From: Marilutibacter chinensis
GTDB lineage: Bacteria > Pseudomonadota > Gammaproteobacteria > Xanthomonadales > Xanthomonadaceae
DNA: 64,000 nt
Assembly: GCF_021725675.1 (NCBI RefSeq)
Contig: NZ_JAKJPO010000005.1
Coordinates: 1-64,000, forward strand
Reading direction: 5' to 3'
Positions 45,417 to 54,348 of the stretch are shown here, piece by piece. The position numbers and the translations under genes are program-made. The notes under the pieces were generated by a model. That model saw only the letters and a program-made list of their open reading frames with translations. It was not told the origin of the DNA and ran no database searches. Each line of letters opens with the position of its first letter. The stretch's first letter is position 1.

Positions 45417-47912
45417 ATGCCCGCTGCTGCCACCCATCGCCATCGCCTGAGCCTGGCCATTGCCGCCACCCTGGCCGCCAGTGCCTTCCCCGCCGCTCCG
45501 GACGTACAGGCCCAGGAGGCCACCACCCTCGACCGGATCGAAGTCGTCGGTTCGCGCGTGCCCGGCCGTACCGCCGAGGACACCGCCGCACCGGTCGACA
45601 TCATCAGCGCCGAGGAGATCAGCACGACCGGCGCGATGGAAGTGGGCCAGATCCTGCAGATGCTCGAGCCGTCGTTCAATTTCTCGCGCACCTTCGTCTC
45701 CGACGGTACCGACATCCTGCGTCCGGCGACCCTGCGTGCGCTCGGTCCCGACCAGGTACTGGTGCTGGTCAACGGCAAGCGCCGCCACCAGCAGGCGCTG
45801 GTCAATGTGCAGCAGACGATCGGTCGCGGCTCGGCGGGTACCGACATCAATGCGATCCCGGTCTCGGCGATCGAGCGCATCGAGGTGCTGCGCGACGGCG
45901 CCGCCGCACAGTACGGCTCGGACGCGATTTCCGGCGTGATCAACATCATCCTGAAGAAGCAGACGGACCACACCGAGATCGTGGCCGAGGGCTCGCAGTA
46001 CTACGCCGGCGACGGCGAGATGCTGCACGGTTCGGTCAACACGGGCTTCAAGCTCGGTGCCGAGGGTTTCGTCAACCTGTCGGCGGAAGCGCGCAACCGC
46101 AACGAGACCAACCGCGCCGGCCCCGACAGCCTGCGCGTGGACCCGCCGCGGGTGACCCAGCGTCTGGGCGACGCCGACGCCAAGGACTACTACCTGTGGT
46201 TCAACAGCGGACTGCCGGTGGCCAATGGCGAGCTGTACGCGTTCGGCGGTCTGTCGCGGCGCGAAGGGGATTCCTCGGGCTTCTTCCGCAGCGCCGGCGA
46301 CAACCGCACCGTGCCCGAGCTGTATCCTGACGGCTTCCTGCCCAACATCCTGACCACGGTCGACGACGGCTCGCTCGCGGTCGGCTATCGCGCTCCGCTG
46401 GGCGACAACTGGGACTGGGACATCTCGGTCAACCACGGCCGCAGCAAGTTCGGCTTCGAGGAGAGCAACTCGGTCAACGTCAGCTGGTGGTACGAGCCGA
46501 TCGATCCGGCCAACCCGGCCGCCGGCATCCATGCCGATTCGCCGACCTCGGCCGACACCGGCACCCTGGAATACGACCAGACCACCTTCAACCTCGACTT
46601 CCGCGGCAGCGTCGGCGGCTTCAACGACGAGCCGATCTACCTCGGAACCGGCCTGGAATACCGCCGCGAGAACTACGCGATCCGCGCCGGAGACCCGGTG
46701 TCCTACACCTACGGCCGCACCGACGATCGCAGCATCGAGATCGTCGGCCAGACCGGCGACACCGCGCAGCCCGGCATCCAGGGCTTCCCCGGCTTCTCGC
46801 CGCGTGAGGCGGTCGACGACGGACGCCACAACGTCGCCCTCTACATCGACGCCGAGACCAACCTCAGCGAGCGTTTCCTGGTCGGCGCCGCGGCCCGCTG
46901 GGAGGACTACTCCGACTTCGGCAGCACCACGACCGGCAAGCTGTCGGCGCGCTTCGACGCGACCGATGCGTTCGCCATCCGCGGCACCCTGGCGACCGGC
47001 TTCCGCGCGCCGGGCGTGCAGCAGCTGTTCTACGGCCAGCGCTCGACCAACCTCAACGCCGCCGGCGTGCTGACCGACACCCTGACCGCGCGCCAGGACA
47101 GCGACGTGACCCGCGCGTTCGGCATCGAGCCGTTGCAGGAGGAGACCTCGACCAGCGGTTCGCTGGGCCTGGTATTCACCCCCAGCGACCGCTTCTCGTT
47201 GACCGTCGACCTGTTCCGCATCGACATCGACGACCGCATCATCTTCTCCAGCAACATACAGCCCGAGTCGGTCGGCACCGACGGCAACCCGTGCACACCG
47301 GACAACGCCAACTGCCCGATCGCCGCGATCCTCGACCCGATCGGCGTCGGCCAGGTGCTGTTCTTCACCAACGCGATCGACACCCGCACCACCGGCGTCG
47401 ACATCGTCGCCAACCACAACACCGAGTTCGCCGGCGGATCGACCCTGAACCTGACCGCGCTGCTGCACTTCAACAAGACCGAGGTGACCGCGCGGCGTTC
47501 GCAGTCGCCGATCCTGTCGCCGGAGGCGCTGTTCGACGACACCCAGGTCACCCTGCTCGAGGAAGGCCAGCCGGGCGAGCACCACGTGCTGCAGGCGGTG
47601 TGGAACAAGGATGCCTGGCAGCTGACCGGTCGCGCGAACTACTACGGCTCGGTCGCCGGCGAAGGCTTCACCCCGGGCATCAAGCAGACCTGGGGCGGCA
47701 AGACGCTGTTCGACCTGAGCGTCCGCTATGCGTTCTCCGACGCGCTGGCGTTGACCGTCGGCGGCAACAACATCTTCGACGAGTACCCGGACAAGTGGGA
47801 CGAGGTCGACGGGTTCCCGTTCCCGCAGCTCGGCTTCAAGTACGGCTGGGAGACGATGCCGTTCGGCATGAATGGCGGCAGCTACTACGTGCGGCTGGAT
47901 TACCGGTTCTGA
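45417..47912 (+). CDS. TonB-dependent outer membrane receptor 2
   Basis: An 831-residue receptor. The strong site GAGGAAGG precedes the ATG at 45417. A signal peptide (1-31, ending VQAQ) is followed by a TonB-box-like LDRIEVVGS (about 37-45), the plug (about 50-165, with LVLVNGKRRHQQALVN and RDGAAAQYGSDAISGVIN) and a barrel ending YYVRLDYRF. It is a paralogue-like match to receptor 1 over the plug. No transporter, regulator or enzyme is next to it, so the ligand is unknown. The 276-base upstream spacer has an inverted repeat GTTGC/GCAAC (45254-45268) and an AT-rich stretch before the start. Confidence 0.93.
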   Translation: MPAAATHRHRLSLAIAATLAASAFPAAPDVQAQEATTLDRIEVVGSRVPGRTAEDTAAPVDIISAEEISTTGAMEVGQILQMLEPSFNFSRTFVSDGTDILRPATLRALGPDQVLVLVNGKRRHQQALVNVQQTIGRGSAGTDINAIPVSAIERIEVLRDGAAAQYGSDAISGVINIILKKQTDHTEIVAEGSQYYAGDGEMLHGSVNTGFKLGAEGFVNLSAEARNRNETNRAGPDSLRVDPPRVTQRLGDADAKDYYLWFNSGLPVANGELYAFGGLSRREGDSSGFFRSAGDNRTVPELYPDGFLPNILTTVDDGSLAVGYRAPLGDNWDWDISVNHGRSKFGFEESNSVNVSWWYEPIDPANPAAGIHADSPTSADTGTLEYDQTTFNLDFRGSVGGFNDEPIYLGTGLEYRRENYAIRAGDPVSYTYGRTDDRSIEIVGQTGDTAQPGIQGFPGFSPREAVDDGRHNVALYIDAETNLSERFLVGAAARWEDYSDFGSTTTGKLSARFDATDAFAIRGTLATGFRAPGVQQLFYGQRSTNLNAAGVLTDTLTARQDSDVTRAFGIEPLQEETSTSGSLGLVFTPSDRFSLTVDLFRIDIDDRIIFSSNIQPESVGTDGNPCTPDNANCPIAAILDPIGVGQVLFFTNAIDTRTTGVDIVANHNTEFAGGSTLNLTALLHFNKTEVTARRSQSPILSPEALFDDTQVTLLEEGQPGEHHVLQAVWNKDAWQLTGRANYYGSVAGEGFTPGIKQTWGGKTLFDLSVRYAFSDALALTVGGNNIFDEYPDKWDEVDGFPFPQLGFKYGWETMPFGMNGGSYYVRLDYRF

Positions 47913-48039
47913 ACCGTCGGCAGGCGGGCCGACCCGAAGCGGCCCGCCCGCCCGTTCCGACGCGGGCGGGCGGGACCTGGAACTGCGACCCCTTTCCGCA
48001 ATCCGGCGTGCGAAGGCCGCCGGCGGCCCCTGACAAGGT

Positions 48040-48067
48040 TTGCAATTTATTCAGGAACCGTTACATT
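48040..48067 (+). promoter_or_regulatory. Promoter of the candidate small RNA
   Basis: TTGCAA (48040-48045) and TACATT (48062-48067) with a 16-base AT-rich spacer form one of the better sigma-70-like promoters in the window. No gene follows it on this strand. Confidence 0.6.
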
Positions 48068-48073
48068 CCAGCA

Positions 48074-48172
48074 TGAACGGCGGCTGACGGAACGATTGGG
48101 GGATCGCCCGCGCTGCGTTCACAGAGGGGGAGAGATGCCGGGCGGTGGGGAGACCGCCCGGCATCACTTTTT
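48074..48172 (+). ncRNA. Candidate small RNA of about 99 bases
   Basis: From the expected start point (48074) the sequence runs through an untranslated stretch to a strong terminator: GATGCCGGGCGGT (48134-48146) pairs perfectly with 48153-48165 around GGGGAG, then CACTTTTTG. The first bases TGAACG (48074-48079) can pair with CGTTCA (48116-48121). No open frame longer than MNGG begins in it. It lies in the 372-bp spacer between TonB receptor 2 (ends 47912) and the convergent cca gene. It could instead be the 3' end of the receptor mRNA, but the promoter argues for a separate RNA. Confidence 0.5.
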
Positions 48173-48234
48173 GTACGCCGCTTGCCCGGGTGGCCCGGCG
48201 GCCGCGGGGCGGCGTGGGCCGTGGCCGGATCTCC

Positions 48235-48276
48235 GTGGGAAAGCCTCATCGCGGCTTGCGCCGCTCCTGCAGGCTT
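48235..48276. repeat. REP-like half-element, copy 3
   Basis: GTGGGAAAGCCTCATCGCGG and the following CTTGCGCCGCTCCTGC match the right half of copy 2 with a few A-to-G changes. The left arm is missing. It lies just past the 3' end of cca. Confidence 0.75.
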
Positions 48277-48284
48277 CTGCCGTG

Positions 48285-49520
48285 TCAGGCCCGGACTGCG
48301 GCGATCGCCGCGATGCGTGCCTTGCGCATGGCCGCTCCGACGGCCGGGCCGTCGAGTCCTCTTGCCACGTCCTGTGCCCGTACCGCGATCGCCGCGGCAT
48401 GGACGGCGCGAAGCAGCGCGGCCTGTGGATAAGGCGCTTCGGCGAGCCCGCTGCGGCCGCGCTTGTCGGCTTCGCAGACCACCGCCAGCTGCGCGATCCG
48501 TTCGGGTTTGCGGAAACCGTCGCAGCGCGCGAGCAGGTCGTGCACGGTGGCCGCACGCAGCTCGCGCAGGCGATGCACGTTCAGGTGCTCGCGGCAGGCG
48601 ATCTCGGCGAGCTGGCGGTGTTCGTTCGGTACCTTGAGCCGCGCGCACAGCGCCTGCAGCGGAGCCAGGCCGGCGTGTTCGTGGCCGACGTGGGCCGGCA
48701 GCCGGTCGACCCGGGTCAGTGCCTTGCCGAGATCGTGCACGAGTGCCGCGAAGCCGATCCGGTCGTCGCCGGGTGCGAGCCGCGCGGCCATGTCGCAGAC
48801 CAGCTCGACGTGCACGCCGGTGTCGACCTCGGGGTGATACTCCGGCCGCTGCGGGACCCCGTACAGCGCGTCGACTTCCGGCAACACGACGGCCAGTGCT
48901 CCACAGCCGCGCAGGGTCTGCAGGAACGCGGCCGGGGCGGCGGCGGACAGCGCGCCACGCAGCTCCTGCCAGACCCGCTCGGGGACCAGCTCGGCGAGCT
49001 CGCCGGAGTCGACCATCCCGCGCATCAGCGCCATCGTCTCCGCGGCGACGCGGAACCCCAGCGGCGCCAGCCGCGCCATGAAGCGGGCCGCGCGCAGCAC
49101 CCGCAGCGGATCCTCGACGAAGGCCGGGCCGACGTGCCGCAGGGTCCGCGTCCCGATGTCGCGCGCACCGCCGAACGGGTCGACCAGGCGGCCCCCGGCG
49201 TCCTCGGCGATCGCGTTGATGGTGAAATCGCGGCGGGCGAGATCCTGTTCCAGCGTCACCGACGGATCGGCGTGGACGACAAAGCCGCCGTGGCCGCGCC
49301 CGCTCTTGCGTTCGGTCCGCGCGAGCGCGTACTCCTCGCCGCTGTCCGGATGCAGGAATACCGGGAAGTCCCGCCCGACCTGGCGGAAGCCGGCATCCAG
49401 CATCTGCTGCGGTGTGCGCCCGACCACCACCCAGTCGCGATCGCCCGGCGCCAGCCCGAGCAGGCGGTCGCGGACCGCGCCGCCGACGAGATACGTGGTG
49501 GAAGGGAGGAGGGTGGTCAC
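48285..49520 (-). CDS. cca: CCA-adding enzyme (tRNA nucleotidyltransferase)
   Basis: A 411-residue class II enzyme that builds or repairs the 3' CCA of tRNAs. [13 protein letters not shown] and DRDWVVVG form the nucleotidyltransferase head with the metal-binding Asp pair, [12 protein letters not shown] and [12 protein letters not shown] follow, and VHDLGKALT is the HD phosphohydrolase domain found in the long gammaproteobacterial form. The length agrees with E. coli (412). It stands alone, with a 76-base gap to the upstream gene on the same strand. Confidence 0.95.
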   Translation of the reverse strand: MTTLLPSTTYLVGGAVRDRLLGLAPGDRDWVVVGRTPQQMLDAGFRQVGRDFPVFLHPDSGEEYALARTERKSGRGHGGFVVHADPSVTLEQDLARRDFTINAIAEDAGGRLVDPFGGARDIGTRTLRHVGPAFVEDPLRVLRAARFMARLAPLGFRVAAETMALMRGMVDSGELAELVPERVWQELRGALSAAAPAAFLQTLRGCGALAVVLPEVDALYGVPQRPEYHPEVDTGVHVELVCDMAARLAPGDDRIGFAALVHDLGKALTRVDRLPAHVGHEHAGLAPLQALCARLKVPNEHRQLAEIACREHLNVHRLRELRAATVHDLLARCDGFRKPERIAQLAVVCEADKRGRSGLAEAPYPQAALLRAVHAAAIAVRAQDVARGLDGPAVGAAMRKARIAAIAAVRA

Positions 49521-49596
49521 GGGAACATCGTAGCGAGTCGAAGAGGAAGAGGACGCCGGCTCGCCGGGCCTGCGGATCCGGCCGGCAAATGCCCGG

Positions 49597-50520
49597 CTAG
49601 GAGGCGGTCAGGATCTCTTCCACCCGCTCCGCGACCGCCGTCGCCTCGATTCCCAGCCGCGCGAGGCCGTCCTCGCGGCTGATCGAGTCGAGCTGCAGCG
49701 AGCGCCAGTTGTCGCGGCTGATCGGCTTGCCCGGCAACAGCTCGCCGACATCGGCCTGCAGCTTGCCGAGCGCCTCGGGCAGCGCCAGCACGAGACGGTG
49801 ACGGCCACGGGCGCGTGCGGTCAGGCGGATGATCCCGGCCAGGGTCAGGACCTCCGGGCCGACCAGCGGATAGGTCTGGTGCACACTGGCCGGATCGTCG
49901 ATCGCCCGGGCGAAGGCCTCGACCACGTCGCCGATCCAGACGGGCTGGAAGCGGGCCTCGGCACGACCGACCGGCAGCACCGGAGCCCGCTTCAGCAGCC
50001 TGTCGAAGCGGCAGAACAGGCCGTCGCCGGGACCGGCGATCACCGAGGGCTGGAAGATCGTCCAGTTCAGCCGCGATGCGCGCACCTCGCGCTCGGCATG
50101 GCCGCGCGCCTGCAGGTAGTGGCTGTCGCCGAGGCCGGCATTGAGCGCGCTCATCTGCAGCAGCCGGCGCACGTGGTTGTCGTGCATCGCGGTCAGCAGC
50201 GAACGGGTCAGTTCGGTGAAGACCTGTTCGAAGCCCTCGCCACTGTCGCCCTTCTCGTTGAGGATGCCGACCAGGTTGACCACCGCGTCGGCGTCGTCGA
50301 GGACCGCGCGGAGGAAGTCGACGTCGTGCACGTCGCCTTCGAGCAGGCTGGCGTCGCGGGTCAGCAGCGCGCGCTTGGCCCGGTAGGCGGCCGGGTCGGG
50401 TCCAGGGCCGCGACTGAGCACGGTGACGCGGCGGCCGTCGTCGAGCAGGCGTCGTACCAGCGAACGGCCGACGAAGCCGGTGCCGCCGAGCACGACCACG
50501 TGACGTGCCGGTGCGTTCAT
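49597..50520 (-). CDS. NDUFA9-like NAD(P)-binding protein (atypical SDR)
   Basis: A 307-residue Rossmann-fold protein. The cofactor loop is [19 protein letters not shown] (8-26). [22 protein letters not shown] and [17 protein letters not shown] are typical of complex-I-NDUFA9-like dehydratase/epimerase relatives. The Tyr-Lys pair of active SDRs is not clear, so it may bind NAD(P)H without catalysis. The ATG at 50520 overlaps the SLT stop (ATGA), so it is translated with the transglycosylase. Confidence 0.87.
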   Translation of the reverse strand: MNAPARHVVVLGGTGFVGRSLVRRLLDDGRRVTVLSRGPGPDPAAYRAKRALLTRDASLLEGDVHDVDFLRAVLDDADAVVNLVGILNEKGDSGEGFEQVFTELTRSLLTAMHDNHVRRLLQMSALNAGLGDSHYLQARGHAEREVRASRLNWTIFQPSVIAGPGDGLFCRFDRLLKRAPVLPVGRAEARFQPVWIGDVVEAFARAIDDPASVHQTYPLVGPEVLTLAGIIRLTARARGRHRLVLALPEALGKLQADVGELLPGKPISRDNWRSLQLDSISREDGLARLGIEATAVAERVEEILTAS

Positions 50521-52589
50521 GGCTGGCCGCCGTCCTCCCGCACGGCCGCCGACTGCGCATCCGTCGCCGCACAGACGAAGCCCTTGCGCGGGCCCTGGGT
50601 GCGGCCGCGGATCCTGTCCTCCAGCCGCAGCGCGTCGCCGTCGAGCTTCCAGTCGTAGATCACGCTGAAGGCCAGCACGCGGGCGATGTATTCGCGGGTT
50701 TCGCGATAGCTGACGGTCTCGATCCAGAAATCCGGGTCCATTCCCGGACGCTGGGTGCGCCAGCGCAGCAGCGGGGTCGGGCCGGCGTTGTAGCCGGCGA
50801 TCGCGAAGTAGGGCTGGCCGCCGTTCTCGTCCATCATCTGCCGGAGGTAGGCGCTGCCGAGAATGATGTTGGTGTCGGCATCGTACAGGCTGGCCGCGCC
50901 GCCCCAGGGCAGGCCCAGCCGCGCCGCCGTCGCGGCGCCGGTGCCGGGCAGGATCTGCATCAGGCCCAGTGCGTTCGCCGAAGAGCGCGCGCGCGGGTTG
51001 AAGGTGCTTTCGGCGCGGATCTCCGCGGCAACCCAGGCGGGGTCGAGGCGGTTCTTCGCCGCCTCGCGGCGGATCGTCGCGTCGTGGTGGAGCGGGAAGC
51101 GCAGGTCGTAGAGCCGGCGCTCGTCCGGATTCGACAGCTGCAGCCCGAACACCGCGCGATCGAACCAGCCGTTGGCCTGCGCATACTCGACCGCGATCAG
51201 GCGTTCGGCATCGCTGAAGCGCGACAACGCGTCCTTCCATTCTGCGACCGCCCAGCCGGCCCGCTCCAGGCGCGCCAGCGACACCGCGCGACGCAGGGCC
51301 GGATCGCCGGTGACCTTCGCGATCGCGGCGGCGTCCGCGCGCGGCTGCCACGGGCACAGCGTGTACGGCAGCCCGGCGCGATCGGCGGCGAGAAAGCCAT
51401 GGAAGTCGCTTTCGGTCGCGGCCTGCCGGTACAGGCGCTGCGCGGTCGCACGGTCGCCGGTCTTCTCCGCCAGCCGCGCCTCGAAATACCGCCAGCGAGA
51501 CTCGGCGCGCTGCTCGGCGTCCATCTTGCGAATCGCGGCCAGCGCCGCGCTCCAGTCCGAGCGCGACAGCGCCTCGCGCACCCGCCACTCGTGCAGGCGC
51601 GGATCGTAGCTGGCGTCGGGCACGGCATTGAGCCGGCGCGCCGAGTCCGGCAGGTAGGACGCCACCGTCCACAGTGCGATCTGGTACAGCGCGCGGCCGC
51701 GATCGGCCTGGTCGAACCGCAGCGCCTGCGCGTACTGCGGCAGCAACTGCTCGGCGCGGTCCGGGTCGGCCTTGCCCAGCCGGGCCAGTCCCTGCGACGC
51801 GACCCGCCGGCTGCGCTCGGTCTTCGGCCAGTCCAGCGCGCGCGCATGCGGTGCATCGATGAAGGCGGCGTAGTCGTTGGCCAGCGCCTGCTGGTCGGCC
51901 GGCAGGCCCCTGGCGATGCTGCGCATCACCCCGGGTTGCCAGGCGTCGGCCGCCTTGTCGAAGCGCTGCCAGCGCATGTCGGCGCCCAGGCCGCCGCGGG
52001 CGGCGAGCGCATCGAAGACCGCGTCGCAGGCCTTGGGCAGCGACTCGCCGGTGCGCGACCAGATCGCTTGCGCCCGCACGTTCCAGTCCCCGCCGGCTCG
52101 GCCGAGGGCCTGCTCGGCATGCAGCTTATGGCAGGCGAGGGTGGTGTCGTCGGTATCGCCGTGCCAGTCGGCGAGAAACCCGTTCCAGTCCTCGCGCCGG
52201 GCCAGCTGGATCAGCCACGCGTGGCGGAAGGTTTCCGCGGCCGGCGTGCCCGCATGGCGTTCGAGGAAATCCCGCGCGCGTGCGGTCGGCAGCCCGTCGA
52301 GGCCGCGGCGCAGGCTCGCGTACTCGATCCAGGCGAACAGCGGGTGATTGGCGAGGTCGCGGAACTCGACGGCGCGGAAGCGGCCGGCCTCGGCAGCCTC
52401 GATCGCGGCCCCGACCCGCGCGAGGTGCGGATCGTGCAGGGGCTCGAGCGTCGAGGCGACCGCCGAAGGACTGGCATCGGTGGCCGGCGTCGCGCTGGCC
52501 GGGGCGGGAGCGGATTGCGCGCAGGCGGACGTGGCGAGCGCGATCAGCGTCAACGCAAGAGCGGCGTGCAGGGAGGGGGAGGCGATCAT
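50517..52589 (-). CDS. Soluble lytic murein transglycosylase (SLT70 type)
   Basis: A 690-residue exported enzyme that cuts glycan strands of peptidoglycan to 1,6-anhydro products. The signal peptide (1-25) ends with ATSACAQS, and LATSAC could act as a lipobox. A long alpha-helical superhelix (about 50-520) leads to the SLT catalytic domain (about 530-640). There the catalytic Glu lies in VAAEIRAESTFNPRA, followed by ALGLMQILPGTG and AGYNAGP. I chose the ATG at 52589 because it begins the signal. It is the first gene of a two-gene unit with the NDUFA9-like gene. Confidence 0.93.
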   Translation of the reverse strand: MIASPSLHAALALTLIALATSACAQSAPAPASATPATDASPSAVASTLEPLHDPHLARVGAAIEAAEAGRFRAVEFRDLANHPLFAWIEYASLRRGLDGLPTARARDFLERHAGTPAAETFRHAWLIQLARREDWNGFLADWHGDTDDTTLACHKLHAEQALGRAGGDWNVRAQAIWSRTGESLPKACDAVFDALAARGGLGADMRWQRFDKAADAWQPGVMRSIARGLPADQQALANDYAAFIDAPHARALDWPKTERSRRVASQGLARLGKADPDRAEQLLPQYAQALRFDQADRGRALYQIALWTVASYLPDSARRLNAVPDASYDPRLHEWRVREALSRSDWSAALAAIRKMDAEQRAESRWRYFEARLAEKTGDRATAQRLYRQAATESDFHGFLAADRAGLPYTLCPWQPRADAAAIAKVTGDPALRRAVSLARLERAGWAVAEWKDALSRFSDAERLIAVEYAQANGWFDRAVFGLQLSNPDERRLYDLRFPLHHDATIRREAAKNRLDPAWVAAEIRAESTFNPRARSSANALGLMQILPGTGAATAARLGLPWGGAASLYDADTNIILGSAYLRQMMDENGGQPYFAIAGYNAGPTPLLRWRTQRPGMDPDFWIETVSYRETREYIARVLAFSVIYDWKLDGDALRLEDRIRGRTQGPRKGFVCAATDAQSAAVREDGGQP

Positions 52590-52781
52590 CGTCCGCACTA
52601 TAGCGGAGCGAAGATGAAGGAAATTTCGAACACGGTCGCGGCAACGCATGCCCGGTCGCGGGCCTGCCGACGCGGCCTTGCGGCGCCTTCGGCAACGACC
52701 CGTTCCACGCCCGAGACAGGCGGACAACGGCGCGAATTTTTAACGTACCCTGCGCGCTGGTCCATCCTCCACGGGTCGTCG

Positions 52782-53588
52782 ATGTCGTTGCCGCTGACGC
52801 TGTTGCTGTTCGTTGCGCTGGGCGCGATCGCCGGTGTGCTCGCGGGCCTGCTCGGCGTCGGTGGCGGGCTGGTCCTGGTCGCCGCGCTGGCCTGGTTGCT
52901 GCCGTTGATCGGCGTTCCACAGGAGGCGGCGATGCACGCGGCATTGGCCAGTTCGCTGGCCAGCATCGTGCTGACCGCGGCGGCATCGGCGCGCGCGCAC
53001 CATCGCCGCGGCAGCGTGCTGTGGCCGACGGTCGCATGGATGGTGCCCGGCCTGCTGCTCGGCGGCTGGCTCGGCAGCGGCCTGGCGGTGAGGATCGACG
53101 ACGACGTGCTGCGCTACATCGTCGCCGGCTACTGCCTGCTTGCGGCCGCGCAGCTGCTGTTCGGGCGCCGCCGCCCGACGGCCGCCGACGGTGCGCCACC
53201 GCCGCGTGGAGTCGGGATCACCGTCGCCGGCACCGGCATCGGCGCGGTTTCGGCGGTGGTCGGCATCGGTGGCGGCAGCATGACCGTGCCGCTGCTGGTC
53301 GCCCTGGGTACCGCGCCGGTCCGCGCGGTCGGCACCTCGTCGGCCTGCGGCGTCGCGATCGGGCTGGCCAGCGCGGTCGGCTACGCCCTGCACGCGCCGC
53401 CGGGCGCGCTGCCGGAACATGCGGTCGGCTATGTCTACCTGCCGGCAGCGATGGGCGTGGCGGCGGCCTCGGTGCTCGCCGCGCCATACGGCACCCGGCT
53501 CGCCCATCGTCTATCCGGCGAGACGCTCAAGCGGGTATTCGCCGCCTTCCTGGTGCTGGTCGGCGTCAGCCTGCTGCTTGGCGGCTGA
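52782..53588 (+). CDS. TauE/SafE family membrane permease
   Basis: A 268-residue transporter with about eight helices arranged as two repeats. The paired Gly-rich signatures are LAGLLGVGGGLVLVAAL (about 21-37) and VVGIGGGSMTVPLLVAL. The family exports sulfite, sulfoacetate or other sulfur anions; the substrate is not known. It is divergent from the SLT gene across 192 bases and 21 bases from the convergent cupin gene. Confidence 0.9.
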   Translation: MSLPLTLLLFVALGAIAGVLAGLLGVGGGLVLVAALAWLLPLIGVPQEAAMHAALASSLASIVLTAAASARAHHRRGSVLWPTVAWMVPGLLLGGWLGSGLAVRIDDDVLRYIVAGYCLLAAAQLLFGRRRPTAADGAPPPRGVGITVAGTGIGAVSAVVGIGGGSMTVPLLVALGTAPVRAVGTSSACGVAIGLASAVGYALHAPPGALPEHAVGYVYLPAAMGVAAASVLAAPYGTRLAHRLSGETLKRVFAAFLVLVGVSLLLGG

Positions 53589-53609
53589 CGCGGCCCTGGT
53601 CCGGACGCC

Positions 53610-53972
53610 TCAGATCCAGACGTCGTTCGGCGCGGTGTAGGCGCCGCCGGCGTCGCCGGTGTTCACCACGCCCCTGGGCTCGACCAGCAGCACCTTGCAT
53701 TCGGACCGCGCGACCGGACGGTGCTCGACCCCTTTCGGTACCACATACATCTCGCCCGCCGCGAGGTGGACGATGCCATCGCGCAGTTCGATCGTCATGC
53801 GGCCCTCGACGACGAGGAAGACCTCGTCGGTGTCGTCGTGGCGATGCCAGACGAATTCGCCGTGGATCCGTACGACCTTGAACTGGTAGTCGTTCATCTC
53901 GGCGATCACCCGCGGCGACCAGGTCTCGTGGAAGCCGGTGAACTTGTCCAGCAGATTGATCGCGGAAGCCAT
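53610..53972 (-). CDS. Cupin domain protein
   Basis: A 120-residue single cupin barrel. Metal ligands His43, His45 and Glu50 ([18 protein letters not shown]) and His84 ([10 protein letters not shown]) are in canonical positions. Small cupins of this sort act as isomerases, dioxygenases or sensors, so the function is open. No good ribosome site precedes the ATG at 53972; an in-frame ATG at 54002 adds ten residues. It is divergent from TonB receptor 3. Confidence 0.85.
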   Translation of the reverse strand: MASAINLLDKFTGFHETWSPRVIAEMNDYQFKVVRIHGEFVWHRHDDTDEVFLVVEGRMTIELRDGIVHLAAGEMYVVPKGVEHRPVARSECKVLLVEPRGVVNTGDAGGAYTAPNDVWI

Positions 53973-54348
53973 CGTGGTGGGAGGTAGCGAGGGAGGTTCC
54001 ATGATGCACCGCGCATCGGCGGGTGGCGATGGCGGTGTCGCGCGGTCGGTCCACGCGCACCGGCCTTCCGCGCGTGCGGCCGCCGCGGGTGCGGAAGGGC
54101 CGCATCCTGCATCCGCCGGATCAAGTACTTGCGCCCCTGCCGCTCGCCCGGGAGCCGGCGCACGGGTCGACGGGAGGCCCGGGGACGGACCGGGACAGGC
54201 TGTGCCGGATGGCACTGTGTCACTTTGCCTGTTGTGGCCGCTTTACAAAAAGTTTACAACGCCCTGTGCGCCGCATGGAGAGCGACAGGGGAGCGGCGCG
54301 CCATTCGATGTGTGGTTCAACCGCATTTTCTTAGGGAGAGAGAGTTCG
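53973..54348. other. 376-bp divergent spacer before TonB receptor 3
   Basis: No gene is supported. The cupin promoter and the receptor promoter must lie here. The left two thirds are GC-rich; the right third relaxes around 54230-54262, where a promoter is listed. Confidence 0.55.
54232..54260 (+). promoter_or_regulatory. Probable promoter of TonB receptor 3
   Basis: TTGTGG (54232-54237) and TACAAC (54255-54260) are spaced by 17 bases. TTTACAA occurs twice in a row here (54242-54248 and 54253-54259), which may also form a regulator site. Confidence 0.45.

Noticed and set aside
47924-47972. GC-rich hairpins just after TonB receptor 2 as its terminator
   Set aside because: Stems form (GCGGGCC/GGCCCGC and CCCGCCCGCCCG/CGGGCGGGCGGG), but there is no T tract and alternative pairings are many. 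I could not support one structure.
37704-48276. The recurring palindromes as a CRISPR array
   Set aside because: They are kilobases apart, without regular spacers and without cas genes; they fit REP-like elements.
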